Part shown: one piece after another, positions 26,206 to 36,282 of the stretch
Numbering within the stretch: position 1 is the stretch's first letter
How the letters are laid out: every line of letters begins with the position of its first letter
NCBI GenBank assembly: GCA_024336345.1
Contig: JANFOG010000004.1
Coordinates: forward strand, 2,046,001-2,110,000
Origin: Mariannaea sp. PMI_226
Lineage: Eukaryota; Ascomycota; Sordariomycetes; Hypocreales; Nectriaceae
Reading direction: 5' to 3'
DNA length: 64,000 nt
Made by a program: the position numbers and the translations under genes
Notes under the pieces: generated by a model
What the model saw: the letters and a program-made list of their open reading frames with translations, nothing else
What the model was told of the DNA's origin: nothing
Database searches by the model: none

Positions 26206-28057
26206 ATGATATCCTCCACGAGTCAGATACTCCCCCTCGAGGAGCTCCATACAAACAGGCAGCAAGCAACGCAGGACAAACTAAGCCCTCTGCGGATAGT
26301 CAAGAAAGCCAGCACTTATGATGTAGAGAAGCCGTCCACTTCTATGCTTGCATCAATCGAAGACGCCACAAGGATTGACCTTGGAGCTCCGCCTTGGGCC
26401 GAGCTGCAGGCCACCCCAAAACGCAACGAAACGGAACAAGTCCATCACATAACAGGGAAAGAGAATTATTCTCTCAACAGCAAAGCTTGCATCCCTTACG
26501 GGCCGGATGCTGATAACCTTTGCTTCTTGCAGGAAGCTAAGCGCTGGACGTGGGATGAAAGTCCGCCGCCTCCTCATGTGATACCAGGAAGTCCCAATCT
26601 CTTGGCTGTGAGGAAAACACGACAAGGCCAAGTCTAGGAGAAGGGACCCTAGGATGCACCTTCACCTGCAGTCACCTTCTCAGCTGGCTGTGGAATCCGC
26701 CGGGCTCTAAAGCCACGTCTTCCTTTATCCAACCTAGACGGTATATGTGTTGATGTCACTAAGTCATCCGCTTCTAACCAAATTAAAAACAACCACTTCA
26801 TATCTACGACCACTGAGAAGGGTCCGGAGCAACTTGATCAGCCAAGACGAGCATATATCCTCGTTCCCCATGTCGAGGTCACGTCTGAAGTAGCCGCGCT
26901 TGAGGCTGGGCAACATGCCTAGTGGGTTGCTATCCAGGTCTCCGGTCAGCCTTCACGTATCAATGGTGGGGATGCGATCCTACAGCTTGGCAAGGGGTCA
27001 AACACTTGTATAACGACTTTATCCAACCCTGAACGAGGTTTGTGGAAAGTGGACACGCCAACAAGGCGGGACTGCGGAGTTGCTGACCAGTCCTTCCAGA
27101 ACACCACTTTGAAATTGGCAGACTTTACGACCTCAGTGTCGAAGTCTTACCGACCGGAAATTCATCTATTCTTCAAGTTATACGCGAACGAACATACCCT
27201 ACGTAAGCTGAATTTTGTTTTTGCTTGAGACCGCAGGATCATATCTAACTAGTGTCAATAGCACCATCGATGCGGCTTCGACTCTCCTCATCCTCGCGCG
27301 AATTCGAATGGATATCAAAAAGTTACCACACACCCGTAAACCATGGCATGGGCATGCCCGACAAACCTCAGAAGATTTGATCGAAGATCTGGAAGCCGAG
27401 CTAGGCGACTGTGATGTGGGGTATGCTCATGTTCGACTTTCATATTGTCACACTGCGTTTCCTTCGACAATGGATCCAGAGGCTTTAACAGAAAAGAGTA
27501 GTAGTGTATCCAGTGTACAGAGCAGGGTAGATACCGTGGCAACGGCGTCAGTCAAAATCCACAACTCTCTGTCCCTATGGTCTCGTCCTAATCCACCAAG
27601 AGTTGGCTGCCTGCAACCAATTATTGAGCGACACTGGGGTATTGAAAAAGCAAAGAGTGCACTACTACAGATGCGTAACGCAGGTGGTGAATCTAGCACA
27701 CCAATCAACAGCAAGGCCTTGCAAAATATCACTACCCACATTCCTAATATTCACTCTAGAATAAGATCCGCCCACACAGGACCTATGATGCCCCTGAGAC
27801 AAGCATCTCTGAAAAGAAGGGGCAAGAACCAGCAGTATAGCATACGTACGAATCGATATTCACCAGTGGAAATAATAGACGGAAAAAACTCTAATAAGAC
27901 ATCAGACACCGAGAGAGACGCTTCAATTTCGCCCATCCCAACCTGGGTTAAGAGGCAGTCTTCTAGCCGAGTAGCCAAGGGAGAGCTAAGAAGTGTGGGG
28001 TCACGATCATCGACAACAACTGAGCAAGAAGGGGACCGTTTCGAAGTCACATCATAG
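26206..28057 (+). CDS. Unrecognised multi-exon protein interrupted by one in-frame UAG
   Basis: Spliced model: 26206-26607, 26653-27007, 27091-27202 and 27262-28057, 555 codons including the stop. Every junction is in phase and the joined protein reads sensibly (for example IGRLYDLSVEVLPT, then YPT joined to TIDAASTLLILARIRM). Codon 224 (26920-26922) is TAG, lying between EVAALEAGQHA and WVAIQVSGQ. No other stop or frameshift is needed. Exon 1 has a motif-like stretch WDESPPPPHVIPGSPNLLA; the later part has RQTSEDLIEDLEAELGD and is Ser-rich toward the C-terminus. I do not recognise the family and see no enzyme motif, signal peptide or TM segment. It may be a recent pseudogene, a sequence error, or a gene with a tiny 45-51 nt intron ending exactly at the TAG, using a poor GTC donor. 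It lies 0.7 kb downstream of the FTS-like gene and is convergent with ribokinase. Confidence 0.6.
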
Positions 28058-28358
28058 AGGAGGAGACCGTTGGGCACGGAGACTCTTCGGGGGTTGTTAC
28101 CCTCCAAAGCTGATCTTTGGGCAGCAAATCGGGACCAGGAGCCTTGCAAAACGAGGCAAGCCCGGGACTCGTCATTACCACCAGCGAAAGTCAAGAAGGA
28201 TGCAGGACGATGGGCATGGGCTACGTGGTTCTGAATTAGGAGATGATTATAAGAGTTGGGAGAAAAACTTTCATCGTCTTTTTTTTATTATCAATAGGCC
28301 AATAGATCTCTGTTCAATGTGATACCTCTATCCATGAATCCTATTTCATATTCTCACG
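28058..28358. other. Convergent 3' spacer
   Basis: Spacer between the ends of the unrecognised gene (+) and ribokinase (-). No feature seen. Confidence 0.5.
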
Positions 28359-29324
28359 CTATCCTTTGAGCTCATTCTTCCAAGGAATGGAGACTTGGGC
28401 ACCCTCTCGGGAAACTGTTATAGCAGAAGCTCTGTTTGCTCTAGCGATAGCCTCGTCAATGTCGAACTCACGCTCCTTGTCTACAATGGACAGGGCGTAT
28501 GAACCAACAAAGGTATCGCCGGCTGCGGTCGTGTCAACGACCGAGGTGCTAATAGCACTCACTAAATCAGACTTATTGGCCTTGGTGCAGTAGTAAACGC
28601 CGCGGCCACCAAGGGTAATGATCACATTCTTGACACCACGCTCAATGAAACGGCCTCCGACGCGGTCGAGGCCCTCGCGCGTCTCAAGCTCAGATTCAGG
28701 CAAGCCTGAAAGGATGGAGGCCTCGGTCTCATTGACAACCAGGTGATCAAGGCCCTCGTAGACATCCGCTGGTAGCTCCTGTGCAGGTGCTGGGTTCAGT
28801 AGCACAGGAATACCAGAGGCTTTTGCAGTCTTCAGTGCCTGGAGAACCACTACCAGGGGGATTTCAAGCTGCATAATGAGGAGATCAGGGCGGGGCCCTG
28901 GGATGGAGCGGAAGTCCTCCGCATGGAGGTCGTAGTTGGCCTCAGGTGACAGAATGATACGGTTCTGGCCTGTAGGTTCGTCAACAACAATGACGGCGAT
29001 ACCCGTGTTCATTCCCTTGCGAACAACTACTCCCTCGATATCCACCCCATACGAACTCATACTGTCACGAAGGACCATACCCTGGCCGTCACCGCCGACA
29101 GCACCAGCCATCGCGACGACGGCTGTGGCACTGCTCAAATCCGATGCACGGGAGAGCTTGGCACAGGCAACAGCCTGGTTGGCACCCTTACCACCAGGAG
29201 AGGTGACGAATTTGGTGGCCGTCATGGTCTCACCAGGAAGGGGATGGTGATTGACATAGGACACAAGGTCCATGTTGAGCGATCCCAAGATGGTGAGACG
29301 GGGGAGAGCCTTGGGTTCAGCCAT
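28359..29324 (-). CDS. rbk1: Ribokinase (PfkB family)
   Basis: Single exon, 321 aa from the ATG at 29324. It phosphorylates D-ribose to ribose 5-phosphate with ATP in the cytosol, feeding the pentose phosphate and nucleotide pathways. The N-terminal substrate motif is LGSLNMDLV followed by HPLPGETM. PfkB signature 1 is SPGGKGANQAVACAKL. The acceptor region has LLNPAPAQELP and VVNETEA (anion-hole Asn and Glu). Signature 2 is VDTTAAGDTFVGSYAL, with the catalytic Asp in AAGD; the TAAGD form is usual for ribokinases. The C-terminus has RANRASAITVSREGAQVSIP, matching the conserved ASAxxVxrxGAqxSIP end. The length is close to yeast RBK1. It is convergent with the gene that ends at 28057. Confidence 0.96.
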   Translation of the reverse strand: MAEPKALPRLTILGSLNMDLVSYVNHHPLPGETMTATKFVTSPGGKGANQAVACAKLSRASDLSSATAVVAMAGAVGGDGQGMVLRDSMSSYGVDIEGVVVRKGMNTGIAVIVVDEPTGQNRIILSPEANYDLHAEDFRSIPGPRPDLLIMQLEIPLVVVLQALKTAKASGIPVLLNPAPAQELPADVYEGLDHLVVNETEASILSGLPESELETREGLDRVGGRFIERGVKNVIITLGGRGVYYCTKANKSDLVSAISTSVVDTTAAGDTFVGSYALSIVDKEREFDIDEAIARANRASAITVSREGAQVSIPWKNELKG

Positions 29325-29935
29325 GTTGACCAAATTCCTTGCAACGTTAATGCGAGCGATCGTATTGCTTTCGTTGTCTTTGCTTTTTGGTTTGCTTTAT
29401 TTTTGTTTTCTTATTTGCTCCGCTGTCGTATTGGAGGGTCGCCAAATGTGTAGAGTCCAATTTAGGAAGTCCGGGCCGGAAGGTGTGGAGGCGGCTCCAA
29501 GATCGACGCTTCAAAGCTTGCTCGACAAGGCTTGATAAGCAGGTGACCCCTTGGCAAGGAGATATTGCAATGGCTGTCCAGATCAGTGCTAAACTCCGTA
29601 GGAGTAACGGAGGCAGCAACAAGGAGGTACAGTAGTAAATGGCAACGAGGGAAAGCGGGTCCGCGATAGAGAAAATGCTGGCCGAAGAGAGCAAAGATCG
29701 GGCCTTGTAAGCGAAACGCAAGACGCGGGGTGCAACGATTGGAGGGAGGTGGTTTTCTAAATGTGCGCTGTTTTCACAGCCTGTTTCGGTGTTGCAATTG
29801 GCTGGTGCCCGGGACTTGGAGCAGGCTGGTTGGAGACCAAGTACACGGAGGGAAAGTCGAACGTGTACACGCCGGTAGGTAGGCGAGTGGTCACTGAAAG
29901 CGTGGGGAGAGGATGAAGTGAGGTTGTGTGTAGGT

Positions 29936-29956
29936 AGCCCTACGTAGCGTAGGGCT
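29936..29956. promoter_or_regulatory. Perfect 9-bp inverted repeat upstream of ribokinase
   Basis: AGCCCTACG, then TAG, then CGTAGGGCT. It lies about 610 bp upstream of the ribokinase ATG. It could be a binding site for a dimeric regulator, but chance is possible. Confidence 0.35.
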
Positions 29957-30574
29957 CAGCTCGATTCGATTTGTTTGGTCCTGAAGCCGGAGCTGGAGTC
30001 GGGGACGTTGGCCGGCTGTGTGTACCTGCAGCCCCGCACAGCGTCAGTCAATTCACCGAACGGGAAGCATCCCAATGATTGGACCGGACTGGACTCCGTT
30101 GGACGTGGCTACCTATTGTTCCAATCAGAGTACGGAGTATTCTGGAGTCCTCTGGTAAACTAACTTCCTGCGCAAGGCAGTTGACAAGCCGGCGACGTTG
30201 AGAAACGGGGTCCGGCTCAATGTTACTCCGAGCACACAATGCGGATGAACTCCCCTTCAACCTTCAACGAGAGGGCCTCAAATCTTTGCACCGAGATGAG
30301 CACACTGTTATCGCGAAGCCCGGGGATCGGGTTGATTTCCTTCTCAGAGAGTTGGTAGACCTATACAGCACATAATTGATGGACAGGGAGATGTCTTTCT
30401 TTTTTGTTTTTATCTAATATACAATCTGCCTTCTTTTATTTATTCCAATTAGCATAATTTTCTACAATGTACCTCTTCCATGGGGCATCGTGGAGGAAAA
30501 GTTTAGATGCCACTCTTCAAGGTTTACTCCTGCAGCGGTAAGAGCAAGGGTGCAGGACAACTGAGCCCCTACCC

Positions 30575-30868
30575 ATCCCTTTCGCGACCCTAAGGCTAAG
30601 GCAAGTGGAGCGTATCGGGCTCCATATCACCCATCTGTACATGAGCGACATTATATAATTATTTCCCACAAATAGCAGAAGTCGATCGAGAGCTGTTCTG
30701 AGAGTCATGTGATGGCGATGATCCCGCGATAAGTAGTCAGGGATATTGCTGTTACACTTTGTGAGGGCGAAATACAGTGAAGATATAAGTACCTCATGTT
30801 ATGCAGTATCTGATTTGTTAGTATCCTAGTTCGCTACTCTCCACTTGCCTTAGGGTCGCGAAAGGGAT
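30575..30868. mobile_element. MITE-like element bounded by 30/36-bp inverted repeats
   Basis: The left arm 30575-30610 begins ATCCCTTTCGCGACCCTAAG and ends CAAGTGGAG. The right arm 30839-30868 is its reverse complement, except that the left arm carries an extra CTAAGG-type 6-nt duplication. The arms enclose about 230 bp with no open frame of note. Size, terminal arms and lack of coding capacity fit a non-autonomous DNA transposon (MITE). I see no clear target-site duplication, so a simple long inverted repeat is the alternative. Confidence 0.55.
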
Positions 30869-32497
30869 AGTATAGTATAGTAAGCTAGGCAGGAACTTAG
30901 TACACCCTTAACTTACTGAGGTAAGGAACCCAAGGCAAGTTAATTAAGTACCTAGGCAACCTAGGTAGGAAAGCACCGAGATGCTAACTAATTACCTCTC
31001 TACACCTTCCTCATTACCACGCATGACATCCAACTACCTTGATCTAACTTCCCTAATTAACTTTGGCTTCCCTGGCAGGCAAGATCTGGAGGGTCCGTCT
31101 GTCTCTGTTATCTTCCTCCCCTACCTTAATTAATTAACATCAACATCTCCTCCTCGACTGACTCTGCTGCACTGAAAAAGGAGCAGCGATGTGGACCCAG
31201 TTCGGACCTCTCCCTTATCAGGAATAAGTAGAGATCTAGGAGGCATATGCTCCATTAAGCAAATGCTCTTTCTCGTCAACGGCTGATTTACTCGTTCCAT
31301 TGTGTTTCTAGAAGCATCGTACACCCAGCTGAGAAATCTAGGCAAGCTAGGGTAGTATTTGGAGAGGAGAGCAGTTCCACCAAGTTGCCGGTAGACATCG
31401 GCTTGTGAGTTAACCCCCCAATCGCTTAATTCTCCGTCTAAGATTCCCCCATGATCCTCTTATTCACCACGTGGCGAAGTAGAAGAACAGAAGGGCAATT
31501 ATCACCAACATCAAAGACCGTCTTGCTCTCTGTGCAGGTACAGAGACCACGTTCCATGTACAAACCTCCTTGCTGCCACATCTCTTGCTATGGTAATCTG
31601 TCCAAGAAGGAAAACTCCGATAACTGCCGCCCCCAGGCCCGTCTCTGTCATGGCCAGCAGCTAAATCCCGCCATCAATCTGATTAGCTCATGTCCCAAAC
31701 GGCTTCAAAATCAAATCAAGAAGAGGAACTCACGGAGTCTTCCCTGCCATGGAGACTAAAACAGCAGAAGTGACCAAAGACGAAAAACACGGCCGCAAAA
31801 CGGCGCCATGGGGTATGCATGATCTTCGCCTCCAATGGGCGAAGGTCCCCCAACCCAATGGGTCCAATTCGCGGCTAGGGCGGCGACCAACAAGACGGCC
31901 ATGCTCAGAAGCTTTCCCCCATCAGGATTTGGCTTGGATCAAGTAGCAATCCATTGCGACTGAGGCTCCGATAAACCCCCATGGTTAGTCTACAGTATCC
32001 GCACAGTGCATTAGGGCACTTCGTTCTGATGTAATAGCGACATAGCCTGTCCTCTTGTCCCACCATACCTGGCATGCAGCTATGTCTTAGCTCGCTTCAA
32101 GCACCCAACCTGAACCATCGAGAAGTCAGGTCTATTCGCCCCCCTCTTGGCATTACGGCAGAGTGAAGAAAGAAAAAGAAGTAGGGCAACGAGATTGAGA
32201 GGAAGTGACACACGAATCTTGGGGGCTAAATGCCACGACTGCAAGTGGGCCTTTCCAGACCAAACTGACTCGAAAGTGACACGCCATGCCGGGGATAACA
32301 AAGTATTATGACGCTGCTCGTGAAGTCAAGCTGAGATCGGCAGAAACGACCTGCTGCAGCTTGAAATGTAGAGTTTGAGTAGGGCATTGACAGGAAACAG
32401 GAAATTAGAGGAAGTCCGGATCTCCCGTGAGCTGATGAATCCCGCTTCCCACTCACGGCCAAAAGGGAAGAAAAAAAAATAGAAAGAGTGTTGCCTG

Positions 32498-32520
32498 CCC
32501 CCCCCCCCCCCCTCCCCCCC
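32498..32520. repeat. Poly-C run
   Basis: Fifteen C, one T, then seven C on the + strand. Confidence 0.85.
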
Positions 32521-33471
32521 AGTCTTTGGAAAATTCCAAATTCAACCTTGATGAATTCGTCTTCCGAGCCCGATTCCCAATCTTGCAGTGACGCCATACT
32601 ATCGGGTGACAGCCTTGAGATGCTAGTTTGCATCTAGCTCTTCATGCAGAAACGATGGAAGACGATGTATACGTAATCCGTACATAGAAAATTGGTGCAT
32701 TTCAAGTCTCAAATTCCCGTCCGTCACCACTCTCAATCTGGTCCGGGTCTTTTCCCTTTGCGCAATTCTTCCTGTCTGGCTGCCTAACTTGCGAGCTGAA
32801 GAGGGTACATGTAAAGTGGCTCGAGACTAGATCCTTGACCGGCGACTTGCATCCACCCACTTAACCGTAAGACAAGACCAAACGTCTTCCCGCTATGGCG
32901 GCGTAAATAGCGTACACATGAGTAAGTTAAAGTCCGAGCAGAGGTCCGCCCCCCCCCCTTCTTCCCCCTTCGTTTTGGGTTGTTTTGGGGCTCCGAGAAG
33001 GATATTTTATTTTGGTCCTAGATATGAGCTCATGGATGAACCCTGGTGGTACCTTTTATCTTCGATAGGCGAATGGTGCAGTCTGCACTCTACATGTGGG
33101 TGCTATTGGGCACTTCGACCATAGGCGCAGAAAGAGCGGAAGAAAAGGAGAGTATTCCAAATATCCAAGCAAGACAGAGAGAGTGTGTGCATCCCAATTG
33201 CATTGCATCAGCTACTAAGAGAGTCATATTCATACTCTCACTGCCTTCGTGAACAGGGCTCTCACAAGTCAGTCAACGATCACTCTTAAGATCAAAGCTT
33301 GCCGCTCGTCCTCTAAATTACTTGTTACCCTTACAAGACTACAAAAAAAAACCCATTCCTTTTTGATTGTGCTTTGCAGCGTCTTCAGCTCAACAGTCGG
33401 ACTTTTCTCTCGTTGTCTAGACAGGCTGTCTCAAACATCTGCCCCCCCTCTTCTAACTGATAATCGGCATC

Positions 33472-36282
33472 ATGGAATATGCATCTTCAAAAGTTTCAGT
33501 TGAAATAGGTATCACATTATGCATTCTTATTTTGGCTCTAATTCATTGGAAATCGAAACCTAGTCTTCCGCTCCCGCCTGGACCCCCTGGCGAGTTCCTC
33601 CTTGGACATACTCGTGTAATTCCACAAGATAATACTGCAGCGGCTTATGCCAAATGGTCAAAAGAATACAGTATGTCGTTATCTATCTCATTCACAGACC
33701 AAAATCGGAGTTTTATAGCATTTCTCACTCTTGTTGCTACTCAAAGACTCAGATATCATCCATGTCAAGTCGCTTGGCCGGTCCATTGTTGTCCTGAACA
33801 GCGTTGATGTGGCTCGAGATATACTCGACAAGAAGGGTGCCAACTTCTGTGACCGCCCCAGGTTTACTCTCTTAGAGGTGTTAGTGATTTCATACACATT
33901 TTCAATGCCACGAGATAAAGGATGTTTGATCTTATTGACTTGACAATAACTCGGGTGCAGCATGGGTTGGAGAAAGACGCTTACTTTCCTCCCTTATGGC
34001 GAACGGTGGCAGATGCATCGAAAGATGCTCCAGACATCCTTCAGCAACACCAATGTTCGGCAGTGGCACAACCTCCAGGTCACAGAGGCACACCTCACGG
34101 TACAGAATATCATACGACGCCCGGAGGGTTGGGAGACATCGCTTCGACGGCTTGCCGTGGCCATTGTGATGCAAGTAAGCTACGGAGCTCAAGTACCCGA
34201 CGACAACGACCCGTACATTCAGATAGCCAATGATGCCATGTATGCCACGGGGAACGGGGGCGCTCCTGCCAACAGCATTGTTGACCTTGTGCCACCTGGT
34301 AAGAACGGCCTGGCAGTCCCTCTTTCTAATTTTCCTTCATCTATTTTCAAATCAGGGTTGCTGCATGGGATGCTTCTTTTTCTTCTTCTTCCCCTCCATC
34401 CGCTCTCGTGCTGCAAGTCTGGTCTTCGTTCCTTTTTCCTTTTTTCCCTTCCTTCATACTTCATGCTCCTATCTTCCTTTCTTTCTCTTCATTTGAATAC
34501 CTCGTGTCGTCTGGCTCTTGTTGTCGACGCTTAAACTTGACACCGACGCTGACAATCGCAAGCTCGACACCTTCCGGATTGGCTTATTCGGGACTGGGCG
34601 CTGAGGTTCGCGCGAAAGTGGCGCTGGGCTATCGAGAAACTCCATGACGTGCCATTCGCTGCTGCTCAGGCGGAACATGTGAGTTACGCCTCAGCGGCCT
34701 TTTCATAGCACATCACTGGTGCACTATTTCCATGACCTCTCCTTCGAATTATGATCTATCATAAAATACAACCGAACCGGGAGCAAGCTAATTATAGTAA
34801 GGAATCCCTCCATGATGAGGCGTCACTGGCGCACCGATTGCTTCGGCTACACAAATCGAACGAATCGCTTGGAATCAAACAAGGGTGGACACTCGACGAT
34901 ATTAAGGGTGCTGCTGGGGCCGTCTTCATTGCAGGGGCTGACACAGTAAGTCTCCTTTGAAAAGAGTGTGTCAATCGGTTCGGTTGCTTTGCTCATCATC
35001 ACTACACGCCTAGACATGGGCCACCTGTGTGATTTTTATCCTCAACATGGTGCTTCATCCCGAAATCCAAAAGAAGGCGTGGGAGCAGTTGGATTCGGTC
35101 GTTGGACCAGCTAGACTGCCCGACTTCTCCGACCGACCATCGTTACCGTACATTGAACATATTGTACAAGAAATATACCGGTAAGGGACGACCTTCTGAG
35201 GTGGGGAGGCGGGGATAGGTACCGCTACAATTGTCTGAAGTTTGATATTGATCGAGGCATGGATTTGCAGTTGGTCGCCATTGGCGCCGTTAGGTGAGTA
35301 AGCCGACCTCTCTGGACCCTTGAACAACCCCCCTCCCCCCGTCTCGACTGGTGCTGATGTGCTGATGTCGATCAACGTCCTAACCTTTGTTAGGTATTCC
35401 TCACAAATCACTACATGATGACGTATACCAGGGCATGTTCATCCCCAAAGGTATGGATGTGACTGAGCATGAAATGAGATGGTTGCTGTATGCTAACGCA
35501 CGCAATTGTGGGATTTAATTCCAGGGTATGAAATCTGCTTCCAACTCCATGAAACATGACCAAATAAAAGAAACGAAGAGAAATCAGGGGGTTACAGAAA
35601 ACTGACAGGCGTCTAGGACTGTAGTGTACGCCAACGCGCACGCAATGTCGCATGACGAACGGATCTATCATCTGCCCCACGAATTCAATCCCGATAGATA
35701 TGAGCCCAAAAAGAACGGTGGGCCTGGCGAACCATTCCCTGTTGGGAATTTTGGCTTTGGCCGACGGTACGTACGGATTGATTGATTGATCAATTAAGAG
35801 ACTATTATGAAGCTGAAACCGTTACATCTTGAATGGCTTCATTCCTTGAGATAGAGGGCCCAACACTCTCAGCCGAATTGAAAGAGCCTTGTTTACTAAC
35901 TTTCACTGGCAAGTGTCTGCATTGGTCGATTCCTTGCCGACAATAGTGTTTGGATCATGGTAGCCACAATGCTAGCTACTTTGGAGTTCCGCAAGAAGCT
36001 GGATGAAGATGGGAATCTTATTGAACCGCGAGTTTCCTTTACTAACGGCGGCACCTGGTATGAAGTCCCCCAAATTACTTACTCTTCACCCCCCTTTTCT
36101 TCCAAGACGTCTTTCCTTGCTTCTGAATATGGCCAATGAGCTGGCGCGTCCTTTGTTGTTGGCTACAAACATACACATTGAGTGCTGACTTGGGATGGAA
36201 CGGACATAGCCACCCGCAGCACTTTGACTGCGATATTAGACCAAGAAGCCTCGAAGCAGCGGTTCTCATTGGCGCTGCATGA
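33472..36282 (+). CDS. Cytochrome P450 monooxygenase (microsomal)
   Basis: Twelve exons: 33472-33670, 33747-33879, 33961-34298, 34563-34678, 34784-34945, 35014-35180, 35271-35293, 35394-35450, 35525 (1 nt), 35617-35766, 35914-36057 and 36210-36282; 520 aa, normal P450 length. Residues about 5-25 form an N-terminal membrane anchor, followed by the proline hinge LPLPPGPPGEFLLG. Other landmarks: MGWRKTLTFLPYGERWQMHR (C helix region), I-helix AGADTTWAT (about 312-319), helix K ExxR as EIYR (369-372), FNPDRYEP, and the haem loop FGFGRRVCIG with ligand Cys451. The model is complete only if G at 35525 is a separate 1-nt exon; it then gives PKGTVVYAN, aligning without gaps to the usual PKGxxVxAN. The intron at 34299-34562 is long (264 nt). 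The exon 5 acceptor (GGGAG) is weak and less certain. The enzyme resembles fungal OrdA-like P450s; the substrate is unknown. Confidence 0.88.

Larger units (their letters stand above)
29325..33471. other. Gene-free stretch of 4.1 kb between ribokinase and the P450
   Basis: The left part is the ribokinase promoter, including a perfect 9-bp inverted repeat at 29936-29956. A 294 bp inverted-repeat element lies at 30575-30868. A dense group of ACCTAGG/TAGGTA motifs runs 30877-31000, and TTAATTAA sites occur near 31125. A 15-C run is at 32498-32512. The right end is the P450 promoter. No gene was recognised on either strand. Confidence 0.5.
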
